Source of the DNA: Streptosporangium album
Lineage (GTDB): Bacteria > Actinomycetota > Actinomycetes > Streptosporangiales > Streptosporangiaceae
Assembly: GCF_014203795.1 (NCBI RefSeq)
Contig: NZ_JACHJU010000002.1
Span: 806,001 to 870,000, forward strand
DNA length: 64,000 bases
Direction: 5' to 3'
The translations under genes and the position numbers were made by a program. Below, piece after piece: positions 8,840 to 15,985 of this stretch. Position 1 is the first letter of the stretch. Each line of letters starts with the position of its first letter. A model generated the notes under the pieces. That model was not told where the DNA came from, searched no databases, and saw only the letters and a list, made by a program, of their open reading frames with translations.

Positions 8840-8898
8840 GCGGCACGGGAATCCCCGTCCTTCAGGGCAGGGAGCAGGTCAATTCATGGAGACGCTGT
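8700..8898 (+). ncRNA. predicted omega (re)RNA scaffold and guide of TnpB
   Basis: In this family the guide RNA is read from the 3' part of tnpB through the right end and into the flank. The scaffold would end at 8882 and the guide would start at 8883 with TTCATGGAGACG. The right-end hairpin (CCCCGTCC, loop TTCA, GGGCAGGG; 8853-8872) is the expected terminal structure. The 5' boundary is a guess. The guide matches the broken gene, so an unoccupied copy of the site with TTAC would be the target. Confidence 0.45.
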
Positions 8899-9347
8899 TC
8901 GGCGGTTTCCTGGGCCTGGTCATCGTGATCGTCTGGACTCCCCGCTTCGTCGTGACGCTGCTCTGCGCGGACGGCCGTCCCGGCCTGCGCAGGTACTGGG
9001 CGCGCTGGGCCGCGGCCCCGCTCATGGGGGTGATCGTGACCGGGCTTGTGCACTTCGACGTCCCCTACACCGCCCGGTTCGCGCTCTCCGAGACGAGCCT
9101 GGAGCGCTACGCCCGGGCGGTGGCGGCGGGGACGGAGCCCGAGACTCAGGAAAAGATGGTGGGACTGTTCCCCCTGGTGTCGGTCGAGCGCACCGACACC
9201 GGTGCGCGTTTCCTGGTGCGGGGCACAGGTTTCCTCGGCTCCTACGGCTTTGCCTGGAGCCCCGTGGCGGAGCCTCCGGGCGGCGACGAGGGTGACTACG
9301 AACACCTGCGCGGGCACTGGTACGAATGGATGGAAGGATCCTGGTAG
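8883..9347 (+). pseudogene. 3' half of the membrane-protein gene split by the IS element
   Basis: This part begins with a long hydrophobic stretch (GGFLGLVIVIVWTPRFVV), then a second (WAAAPLMGVIVTGLVHF), and an extracytoplasmic-looking domain ending in HWYEWMEGSW. An internal ATG at 8886 could allow a truncated protein of 153 residues to be made, but no ribosome-binding site remains apart from the element's own GGGAGCAGG. Its stop (TAG 9345-9347) overlaps the GTG of the next gene, a sign that the two formed an operon. Family not recognised. Confidence 0.7.
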
Positions 9348-9637
9348 TGAACATCCCCGGCAAGCCGGCCGTCTGGATCGGTGTCGTCGTCGCCTTCATG
9401 GCGATGTTCCTGTTGCCTGGCTACGTCACCTGACTGCTGGTCCTGGTCGTCGCGCCGGGCGCCATGTTCGCCGCCGTGATCGCGGCCTACCAGGAGGTCG
9501 CCCGATTCCGGATCGTCGAGCACTCGACCGGCCCGGCCGCCGCCGTGCCCGATCGAAATCCCATCAAGTCGAAGGCAGGGGACCGTCGCCCCCAGGCGAC
9601 GGGGGAATGCCGTGCGGGAAGGCCCTCTGGGGCCTGA
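9347..9637 (+). pseudogene. small membrane-protein gene with an in-frame TGA
   Basis: The GTG overlaps the stop of the preceding gene. The first 28 codons give a membrane span (WIGVVVAFMAMFLLPGYVT), then TGA at 9431-9433. The same frame continues with a second clear hydrophobic span (LLVLVVAPGAMFAAVIAAY) and a polar tail to 9637. A two-helix membrane protein broken by one nonsense change, for instance TGG to TGA, explains this best. The last 25 codons look unlike normal coding sequence and may already be foreign. Confidence 0.6.
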
Positions 9638-9678
9638 GCGTGCCCTGACCCGCAGGTTGAGGTCTTTGCCTGTCCTCC

Positions 9679-9707
9679 TTGGATTATAAGAGAGCCAGGC
9701 TTATAAT
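9679..9707 (+). promoter_or_regulatory. promoter of the IS200-type transposase, leaderless
   Basis: TTGGAT (9679-9684) and a perfect TATAAT (9702-9707) are 17 bp apart, and the GTG at 9714 starts seven bases after the -10, so the message would be leaderless. The -10 sits in the right arm of an 8-bp inverted repeat ATTATAAG/CTTATAAT (9683-9690, 9700-9707). Confidence 0.6.
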
Positions 9708-9713
9708 GATCGG

Positions 9714-10175
9714 GTGGCTCGTCAGGTGCGTACCTCTCCGGGCGCGGCGTACGACCTGGGCTACCACGTGGTGTGGTGCCCCAAGTATCGTCGCCGTGTC
9801 CTGGATGGCCGGGTGAAGATCCGACTGCAGGAACTGATCCACGCCAAGGCCGACGAACACGGGTGGGAGATCATCACACTTGAGGTGATGCCGGATCACG
9901 TGCATCTGTCCGTGAAACCGCATCCGAAGGATTCACCCTCCTACGTGGCGAACCAGTTCAAGGGCCACACCTCGCACGTGCTGCGAGAAGAGTTCGCCCA
10001 CCTACGCTCGCGGTTGCCGACCCTGTGGTCACGGTCGTATTTCGTGGCGAGCGTGGGCGCGGTGTCAGCGGCGACCGTCTGTCCGATGGTGCAGCGGCGA
10101 CGCGGGCGAGTTCCAAATCAACGGCTGCGGTTTCTGCGTCGACATCCACACCAAGGAGGCCGCGGCCGCCGGTGA
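9714..10175 (+). pseudogene. tnpA: truncated IS200-type Y1 transposase fused to foreign tail
   Basis: Residues 1-122 are a normal IS200-type transposase, with the HUH motif H62-V-H64 (MPDHVHLSVKPHP) and the WSRSYFVASVGAVSAATV block. The sequence then departs from the family exactly where the catalytic Tyr (normally in a RYI-type motif) should follow, and the last 31 residues come from an out-of-frame reading of an AhpD-like remnant. Without the tyrosine the protein cannot transpose. No matching right end is visible, so a deletion removed it. It differs from the tnpA at 7042, so it belongs to a second element. Confidence 0.8.
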
Positions 10176-10332
10176 AACCTCGCTCCGGCTCAACCTGGTC
10201 GCCGCCTGGCGCGAGGCCACCGTGTTCACCGAGGCCGAACGGGCCGCGCTGGCGCTCACCGAGGAGGGCACCCGGCTCGGCGTGATCGTGCGCAACCAGG
10301 GGGGCTCCTACGAGCCCGGCATGTTCAGCTGA
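10081..10332 (+). pseudogene. remnant of an AhpD-like carboxymuconolactone decarboxylase gene
   Basis: In the frame ending at TGA 10330-10332 the translation shows QINGCGFCVDIHTKEA with the CxxC pair of AhpD-type peroxidase-reductases, then WREATVFTEAERAAL, a standard continuation. It then jumps to LGVIVRNQGGSYEPG, which resembles the family's extreme C-terminus. The N-terminal part is missing at the transposase fusion, and roughly 50 residues appear deleted inside. About 83 codons survive of the usual 150 or so. No start codon or ribosome-binding site remains. Confidence 0.65.
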
Positions 10333-10345
10333 TCGGCAGATGAAT

Positions 10346-10381
10346 CCCGGCCCGGCTCAGGATCATTCGATCCGGGCCGGG
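10346..10381. terminator. inverted repeat between convergent remnants
   Basis: Perfect 10-bp arms (CCCGGCCCGG at 10346-10355, CCGGGCCGGG at 10372-10381) flank an internal smaller dyad GGATC/GATCC. It lies between the ends of the AhpD-like (+) and quinone-oxidoreductase (-) remnants and would act in both directions. Confidence 0.55.
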
Positions 10382-10402
10382 CCCACGCTTGTCCGGGCGC
10401 GG

Positions 10403-10640
10403 CTACAACGTCGCCGTGCGCCCGTCGGCCAGCAGCGCCACCGCGGTGTCGAGCTCCATGCCGTCCGGCACCTCGATGAGCCCGGCGGCGTCCACCGCGA
10501 CGCGCTCGGCATAGCCTCCCGACCCCCCGGTGCCGCTGATCACCCGCCTGCCTACCAGTGCCCCGTCGGCTCCGGTGCCTCCGCCGCGACGAGCACCTCC
10601 GGCCCGCCGAACTCCTTCGCCGTCGCCTCGGACCCGCCCT
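10403..10640 (-). pseudogene. remnant of an NADPH:quinone oxidoreductase (MDR family) gene
   Basis: Minus-strand reading gives EFGGPEVLVAAEAPEP, the N-terminal signature of zinc-free medium-chain quinone reductases, followed by a stop. A shifted frame then gives LVGRRVISGTGGSGGYAERV and AGLIEVPDGMELDTAVALL, a region that normally lies about 70 residues further on. Internal deletion plus frameshift, and loss of everything after ADGRTATL (stop at 10403-10405), leave a non-functional fragment of about 80 codons. It is one more sign that this patch is decaying. Confidence 0.65.
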
Positions 10641-10814
10641 GACCGGACGGAACCCCGCTACGGCCGCCCGTCGATCCGGGTTGCGGCGTCGGCGAACTCG
10701 AAAGCCGGAAGGACGCGGTCATGGGATTTCCGGAAAATTTGGACCTAGGCGGCTGTCCCGTTCATATGAGTTCGATCAACTGGACACGTACCGTGGAGGC
10801 AACGAGGAGGCGCC

Positions 10815-11945
10815 ATGCTTCGCCGTACGTTGATGCGAACCGGAGGACTGGCCGCCGGGGCGGCCTTCGCCGGATCACTCTGGCAGGGGGCCGCGCAGGC
10901 CCTCCCGCTCCGTGCCCCCGGCCCCTACGGCGCGCTCGGCGCTCCCGACGTCAACGGCGTCGCGTTGCCCCCGGGGTTCACCGGCAGGGTCGTCGCCCGC
11001 ACCGGACGGCGGGTCGGCGGGGTGCTCTGGCACCCGGCGCCGGACGGCGGCGCGTGCTTCCCGGACGGCGACGGCTGGATCTACGTCTCCAACTCGGAGG
11101 TCCCGCTGCTCGGCGGTGCGACGGCGATCAGGTTCGGGCCGGGCGGGGCCGTCCGCGGCGCCTACCGGATCCTGTCGGGCACCAACCTCAACTGCGCCGG
11201 CGGCCGTACGCCGTGGAACACCTGGCTGTCGTGTGAGGAGATCCTGCGCGGGCGGGTCTTCGAGTGCGACCCGTACGGCTCGCGCGCCGCGATGCCGCGC
11301 CTGGCCATGGGCAGGTTCAGGCACGAGGCCGCCGCCTGCGACCCGGACCGGCAGGTGATCTACCTGACCGAGGACGAGCCGGACGGCTGCTTCTACCGGT
11401 TCCGGCCGACCCACTGGGGTGATCTGACGGCGGGCCGGCTGGACGTGCTCTGCGCCTCCTCCGCCGGGGCGGTGACCTGGCAGCGGGTGCCGAATCCGGC
11501 GGCGCTGCTGGAGGCGACCCGCCACCAGGTGGACGCCGCCAGGCGCTTCAACGGGGGAGAGGGGTGCCACTACGCCGACGGTGTCTGCTTCTTCACCACC
11601 AAGGGCGACAACCGGGTGTGGGGCTATGACACGGAGAGCGAGCGCCTGGAGATCGTCTACGACGCCGACGCCCCGCTGAGAGTCGTGGACAACCTCACCG
11701 GCACTCCCGGCGGGGACCTCTACGTCGCCGAGGACACCGGGAACATGGAGATCAATCTGATCACCCCCGACCGGGTGGTCACCCCGTTCCTCCGGGTCGA
11801 CGGCCACCCGAAGTCGGAGATCACCGGCCCCGCCTTCTCTCCCGACGGCCGCCGCCTCTACTTCTCCTCCCAGCGTGGCGTCCGAGGGGACACCGCCGGG
11901 ACCGACGGCGTCACCTACGAGGTCACCGGCCCCTTCCGCCGCTGA
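10815..11945 (+). CDS. PhoX-like (DUF839) secreted protein
   Basis: A 376-aa protein of the PhoX/DUF839 beta-propeller family, whose better-known members are calcium- and iron-dependent alkaline phosphatases. The N-terminus (MLRRTLMRTGG then AAGAAFAGSLW, cleavage after AQA) looks like a Tat-type signal, which fits a cofactor-loaded exported enzyme. Internal features include NTWLSCEE, GRFRHEAAACDPD, TEDEPDGCFYRF, GDNRVWGYD and EDTGNMEINLI, all usual for the family. The ribosome-binding site is GAGGAGG. It is shorter than true PhoX (about 450-650 aa), so the phosphatase assignment is tentative. Confidence 0.8.
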   Translation: MLRRTLMRTGGLAAGAAFAGSLWQGAAQALPLRAPGPYGALGAPDVNGVALPPGFTGRVVARTGRRVGGVLWHPAPDGGACFPDGDGWIYVSNSEVPLLGGATAIRFGPGGAVRGAYRILSGTNLNCAGGRTPWNTWLSCEEILRGRVFECDPYGSRAAMPRLAMGRFRHEAAACDPDRQVIYLTEDEPDGCFYRFRPTHWGDLTAGRLDVLCASSAGAVTWQRVPNPAALLEATRHQVDAARRFNGGEGCHYADGVCFFTTKGDNRVWGYDTESERLEIVYDADAPLRVVDNLTGTPGGDLYVAEDTGNMEINLITPDRVVTPFLRVDGHPKSEITGPAFSPDGRRLYFSSQRGVRGDTAGTDGVTYEVTGPFRR

Positions 11946-12018
11946 GTCCCCCTTCCCGCGGAGAAGCCGGGTCCCCGGCACCCTCCTGCGGAGAAGAGGT
12001 CAGGCCGGGGGCGGCCCC

Positions 12019-12918
12019 TCAGAGGTCCCTGGCCCAGACCTCCTCGACGAAGCCGTCCGCCGGCTGCTCCTCGACCAGCTCGAATCCCACCGCCCCGTAG
12101 ATCCGCCGGGCGCCGGTGAGCACGTCCCTGGTCCACAGCGTGATCCGCCGGTAGCCCGCAGCCGCGGCGAAGCGCACGCACTCCTCGACGAGCCGTCCGC
12201 CGATCCCCATCCCCCTGGTGGACGGCTCGACCAGGAGCATCCGGAGCTGGGCCGTCTCGTCGTCCTGGCGCACGCAGAAGACGCACCCGGCCCGCTCGCC
12301 GTTCACCTCGGCGATCCACCCGGCCTCGCGCGCGGGGTCGTGCTTGTCCACGTAGTCGGCCACGATCCTGGCCACCAGCGCCTCGAAATCCTGGCCCCAG
12401 CCGTACTCCTGGCTGTAGATCACGCCATGGCGGTGCACCACCCAGCCCAGATCCCCCGGGCGCGGCGGGCGGATGACGTACGGCTCCGCCTTCGGCGTAC
12501 GCGTGAGGATCTCCTGGATCGTCGCCATGCTCGCCACCAGTCGCCGCCGGTCCTCCTCGGTCACCGGGTCCAGCAGGCCGCGCACCTGCGCCGCCGAGCG
12601 TTCGTCAAGGGTCGCGAACGTCTTCCTGCCCGCCTCGGTCAGCCCGATGACCTGCCGCCGCCCGTCGGCGGCGGACCGCTCGCGCGCGACCAGGCCGTCG
12701 GTCTCGAACCGCCCGAGCATCCTGCTGAGGTATCCGGCGTCGAGTTTGAGCAGGCGTCGCAGCTCACCGGCCTCCATGCGGTCCCGCCGGGACAGCTCGA
12801 ACAGCACCCTGACCTCGGTGAGGGAGTAGGGGGTGTCCAGGACGCCCTGGTGAAGCACGCCGATGACCCCGGTGTAGAAGCGGTTGAAGGCACGGATCTC
12901 CGCGACATGGTTGTCCAT
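12019..12918 (-). CDS. MarR-type HTH and GNAT acetyltransferase fusion protein
   Basis: A 299-aa two-domain protein. Residues 1-145 are a MarR-type winged helix (YSLTEVRVLFELSR, LDAGYLSRMLGRFE, RRQVIGLTEAGR). The C-terminal half is a GNAT acetyltransferase (WIAEVNGERAGCVF, LLVEPSTRGMGIGGRLVEECV). Such fusions are widespread in actinomycetes; the acetyl acceptor is unknown. The ATG at 12918 is preferred; an in-frame TTG at 12933 would add five residues. A dyad just upstream suggests autoregulation. It converges on the PhoX-like gene with a 73-base gap. Confidence 0.88.
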   Translation of the reverse strand: MDNHVAEIRAFNRFYTGVIGVLHQGVLDTPYSLTEVRVLFELSRRDRMEAGELRRLLKLDAGYLSRMLGRFETDGLVARERSAADGRRQVIGLTEAGRKTFATLDERSAAQVRGLLDPVTEEDRRRLVASMATIQEILTRTPKAEPYVIRPPRPGDLGWVVHRHGVIYSQEYGWGQDFEALVARIVADYVDKHDPAREAGWIAEVNGERAGCVFCVRQDDETAQLRMLLVEPSTRGMGIGGRLVEECVRFAAAAGYRRITLWTRDVLTGARRIYGAVGFELVEEQPADGFVEEVWARDL

Positions 12919-12937
12919 GGCTGACAGAATCAACTAT

Positions 12938-12954
12938 TTCACTGACTCAGTCAA
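12938..12954. promoter_or_regulatory. candidate MarR-type operator
   Basis: TTC-ACTGA-C-TCAGT-CAA is a 17-bp dyad with a single mismatched pair, centred 28 bp upstream of the MarR-GNAT ATG (12918). Length, symmetry and position fit a MarR autoregulatory site; binding is inferred. Confidence 0.5.
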
Positions 12955-13081
12955 TCAAATATCTCGCAGGCTCTCGCCCCGGCTTCTGGTCGCCGCTCGG
13001 CTGCGCTAAGTTCGCAGACTGGCTGACAAAGGGCGATCTTTCCGTGGATTGCATAAGTCGCCCTGGTGCGGCGAGAGGAAC

Positions 13082-14029
13082 ATGATGACTGGGATTGCGT
13101 ATATCGGTGGATACACCCCCGACACCGGCGGATCGGGTGTGGGGATCACTCTGGTGGACCTGGAGAGCCTCGCGCGGCTCGGCGAGACGAGGGCCTCGGG
13201 CCCGTCCTTCCTCGCCGCCCACCCCCGGCTCCCGGTCCTGTACGCGGTGGAGGAGGGCGAGCGGGGCATGGTGAGCGTCTTCGCCCGTGCCGATGACGGC
13301 GCCCTGACCCCGCTGTCCCGGCGGCCGAGCGAGGGGTCGGCCCCCTGCCACCTGGCCGTCGATCCGTCGGGCACCCGTCTCGCGGTGGCCAACTACGGCG
13401 ACGGCACGGTGAGCGTGCACGGGATCGACGGCTCCGGCCTGCTCACCGACGTGTGGACCTTCCCCTACCGGGAGGGCGCCCATGCCCACCAGGCCGTCTT
13501 CGGTCCCGACGGCGTGCTGTACGTGACCGACCTGGGTGCCGGCGAGGTCCGCCGTTACCTCGTCGACGGCGAGGTGGCGTCGCACCCCGACGGTCCGGTA
13601 CGGCTCGCGTCCGGTATGGGCCCCCGGCACATGGCCCGGTCCGGAGACCACTGGTACGTCGCCGGGGAGCTGGACGGTACGGTCCGTGTCTACGACGACG
13701 GCTGGCGTGAGCTGCGGGCCGTCCCCGCCAGTGCCACCGGGGGGGAGAACGCTCCCTCGCACCTGGAGGTGTCCGGCGGGTCCGTCTACGTCGGCAACCG
13801 GGGCCCCGACACCGTCTCGGTGTTCTCTCCGCTCACCCTGGACCCGATCGCCGAGGTCGGCTGCGGGGGTGTCTGGCCGCGGCACTTCGCCATCGCCGGC
13901 GACCGGATGTACGTGGCCAACCAGCGCTCCGGCGGCGTCGCCGTACTGACGATGAAGGACGGGGTCCCGCGGTTCGACGGGGAGGTGTTCGCGGTGGGCA
14001 CTCCCTCGTGCGTGCTGCCGTCGGCCTGA
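13082..14029 (+). CDS. lactonase family beta-propeller protein (6-phosphogluconolactonase-like)
   Basis: A 315-aa seven-bladed beta-propeller of the lactonase family, related to cycloisomerase-2 and Pgl-type 6-phosphogluconolactonase. Typical repeats are visible: FLAAHPRLPVLYAVEE, PCHLAVDPSGTRLAVANYGDG, HAHQAVFGPDGVLYVTDLG and GPRHMA. It lacks a signal peptide, so it is likely a cytoplasmic sugar-lactone hydrolase. The start is one of two adjacent ATGs (13082 or 13085); GAGAGGAA lies just upstream and suits the second slightly better. A strong hairpin follows its stop. Confidence 0.82.
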   Translation: MMTGIAYIGGYTPDTGGSGVGITLVDLESLARLGETRASGPSFLAAHPRLPVLYAVEEGERGMVSVFARADDGALTPLSRRPSEGSAPCHLAVDPSGTRLAVANYGDGTVSVHGIDGSGLLTDVWTFPYREGAHAHQAVFGPDGVLYVTDLGAGEVRRYLVDGEVASHPDGPVRLASGMGPRHMARSGDHWYVAGELDGTVRVYDDGWRELRAVPASATGGENAPSHLEVSGGSVYVGNRGPDTVSVFSPLTLDPIAEVGCGGVWPRHFAIAGDRMYVANQRSGGVAVLTMKDGVPRFDGEVFAVGTPSCVLPSA

Positions 14030-14047
14030 GTCAAAGAACAGCCCAAA

Positions 14048-14074
14048 TCCCGTGCGGGCCCCTCCCGCACGGGA
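14048..14074 (+). terminator. hairpin terminator after the lactonase gene
   Basis: Perfect 11-bp arms (14048-14058 and 14064-14074, TCCCGTGCGGG) around a 5-nt loop, 18 nt after the lactonase stop. Its position argues that the next gene starts downstream of it. Confidence 0.75.
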
Positions 14075-14087
14075 CATGCTGCGGCCC

Positions 14088-15641
14088 ATGTTCGAAGTGC
14101 CCCTGCGTCTGGCCGTCGCGCTGACGGTGACCCTGGTAACCGTCGGGTGCTCCGTCACCGCCGCGCCCGTGTCCTCCGGAGGCGTTTCCTCCGTGCGAGA
14201 GAGTCCCTCCCCGCCCGGCGGTGCCGGCACGGCGGTGAAGGCGGGCGCCGCCGACGCCACCGCCACGGCGAGGAACGCCACCGTGGCCGAGAACGCCAGG
14301 GCGGGCGATCCGCGCTGGCGGATCGGGGACCCCGGCACGGAGCACGAGATCGAGGGTTTCGCCGACCGGGTGAGCGTGCTGCCGGGGGAGGGCTTCCGGC
14401 TGTACGTCTCGACCACGGCCGGCCGCTACACCGCCCGCGCCTTCCGGATGGGCTGGTACGGCGGAGCCGGGGCCCGGCAGGTCTGGAAGTCCGCGGAGCT
14501 GCCCGGTGTGAGACAGGCTCCGCCCAGGACGGTCGCCGCCACCCGGACGGTGACCGCCGCCCGCTGGAGGCCGGGCCCCGAGGTGGACACCTCCGGCTGG
14601 CCCGAGGGCTCCTACCTGATCCGGCTGGACGCCGCCACCGGGGGCCGTCGCTACGTCCCCCTCACCGTCAGGTCCGCCTCCACCCGGGGGCGCCTGGTCG
14701 TCGTCAACGCGGTCACCACCTGGCAGGCCTACAACGACTGGGGTGGCCGCAGCCTCTACAAGGGACCCGGCGGCTTCGCGGACAGATCCCGCGCGGTCAG
14801 CTTCGACCGTCCCTACGACACCTCCGGCGCCCGGCTCTTCCTGGACATGGAACGCGACGCCATCCAGCTCGCCGAGCGCGACGGTCTCCCGCTCTCCTAC
14901 GTCACGGACCTGGAGCTCGACCGCGACCCGCACGTCCTCGACGGAGCCCGGGGCCTCGTCTCCCTCGGCCACGACGAATACTGGTCGGACCACATGCGCC
15001 ACACCGTCGAGGCCGCCCGCGCCCACGGCACCAACATCGCCTTCCTCGGCGCCAACGCCGTCTACTGGCGGATCCGCTTCGCCGCGACACCCCTGGGCCC
15101 CGGCCGCCTCGTCGTCTGCCACAAGGACGCCGCCGAGGACCCCGGGACGGCCCTGTGGCGTGAGAGCGGTAAGCCGGAGAACTCGCTGACGGGCCCGATG
15201 TACGACTGTTTTCCCTCCGAGTCCGCCTACGTGGTCACCCGTCCCGGAAACTGGATCTTCAAGGGCACCGGGGTGCGGCGCGGCACCGCCTTCCCCGGCA
15301 TGGCCGGGGTGGAGACCGACAAGGTGGTCGCGGGCGCGCCCCGCCCCATGGAGGTCCTGTCGGTCTCCCCGGTCGACTGCGGCGGCCGGGCCACGGTCGC
15401 GCACAGCGCCTACTACACCGCGCCGAGCGGCGCCGCCGTGTTCGACTCCGGCACGATGCGCTGGGTGTGCGCGATGCGGGGCGCCCGCTGCGGCCACGGC
15501 GTCACCGCACGGGCCGGCGCCTTCGTCCGGAGAGCCACCAGGAATCTTCTGCGGGTCTTCGCGGCCGGCCCGGCCGGGCGCAGCCATCCGGCCGAGGACA
15601 ACCTCGAATCCCTGGGCCTGGCCGGACCGGCGCCCCGCTGA
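14088..15641 (+). CDS. exported N,N-dimethylformamidase beta-subunit-like protein
   Basis: A 517-aa exported protein. A hydrophobic N-terminus (LRLAVALTVTLVTVGC) resembles a lipoprotein signal, with Cys possibly lipidated, although TVGC is a weak lipobox. The rest matches the large-subunit-like domain of N,N-dimethylformamidase: ARAFRMGWYGG, VTTWQAYNDWGG, FLDMERDAIQLAERDG, LVSLGHDEYWSDHMR and FLGANAVYWRIRF. These proteins often occur without the small subunit, and their substrate is unknown. ATG 14088 is preferred because the earlier in-frame GTG at 14052 lies inside the preceding terminator hairpin; ATG 14076 is possible. Confidence 0.8.
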   Translation: MFEVPLRLAVALTVTLVTVGCSVTAAPVSSGGVSSVRESPSPPGGAGTAVKAGAADATATARNATVAENARAGDPRWRIGDPGTEHEIEGFADRVSVLPGEGFRLYVSTTAGRYTARAFRMGWYGGAGARQVWKSAELPGVRQAPPRTVAATRTVTAARWRPGPEVDTSGWPEGSYLIRLDAATGGRRYVPLTVRSASTRGRLVVVNAVTTWQAYNDWGGRSLYKGPGGFADRSRAVSFDRPYDTSGARLFLDMERDAIQLAERDGLPLSYVTDLELDRDPHVLDGARGLVSLGHDEYWSDHMRHTVEAARAHGTNIAFLGANAVYWRIRFAATPLGPGRLVVCHKDAAEDPGTALWRESGKPENSLTGPMYDCFPSESAYVVTRPGNWIFKGTGVRRGTAFPGMAGVETDKVVAGAPRPMEVLSVSPVDCGGRATVAHSAYYTAPSGAAVFDSGTMRWVCAMRGARCGHGVTARAGAFVRRATRNLLRVFAAGPAGRSHPAEDNLESLGLAGPAPR

Positions 15642-15985
15642 GGAGGGACGGTCCCCGATGCCACGTGACCGATCCGGGGAAGACGCGACAGGGACACGCG
15701 GAGCGGTCGCCTGCGGGGCGCGGAAAGCGCGCGGCGCGGTCGCCCGCGGGCGAACGGCAAGCATGGAGAAGACTGGGAGGGGGAGACGACGTCCCGCGAC
15801 CTCGGCCGCTCCGGCGTCACCGGTGAGAACCGGCGGCCGACAAATCAGGACTCCGCCAATTTGGTCTAGACCATTGGCCTCAACAGCAGGCAGAATGCGA
15901 TGCGTCGGCGGCGTAAATCCCTCGCCGGCCGCGCCACCCCGCTTAGTCTGGCCGTCTTGCCTCGGAACCACCACCGGAGGATGCC
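15642..15985 (+). other. intergenic region upstream of pfkA
   Basis: 344 bases with no convincing gene. It holds a perfect TGGTCTAGACCA palindrome (15862-15873) and a likely pfkA -10 (TAGTCT, 15944-15949) whose -35 is weak. A good ribosome-binding site (CGGAGGATGCC) precedes the pfkA ATG. Confidence 0.6.
15862..15873. promoter_or_regulatory. DasR-type dre operator upstream of pfkA
   Basis: TGGTCTAGACCA is the exact core of the dre consensus bound by the GntR-family regulator DasR, which answers to glucosamine phosphates in streptomycetes. It lies 113 bp upstream of the pfkA ATG and about 70 bp upstream of the presumed -10. The flanking bases do not extend the symmetry to the full 16-bp consensus. 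Control of pfkA by DasR is inferred. Confidence 0.6.

Larger units (their letters stand above)
6929..8882. mobile_element. complete IS200/IS605-family insertion sequence (tnpA and tnpB, divergent)
   Basis: A 1954-bp element bounded by a TTAC target tetranucleotide on its left (6925-6928) and ending in TCAA (8879-8882), the same cleavage-site pair known for IS608. Subterminal imperfect hairpins lie at both ends: left 6946-6953/6958-6965 and right 8853-8860/8865-8872. As expected for this family there are no terminal inverted repeats and no target duplication. It carries a Y1 transposase gene leftward and a tnpB gene rightward, both apparently intact, and disrupts a membrane-protein gene in frame. 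Confidence 0.9.
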
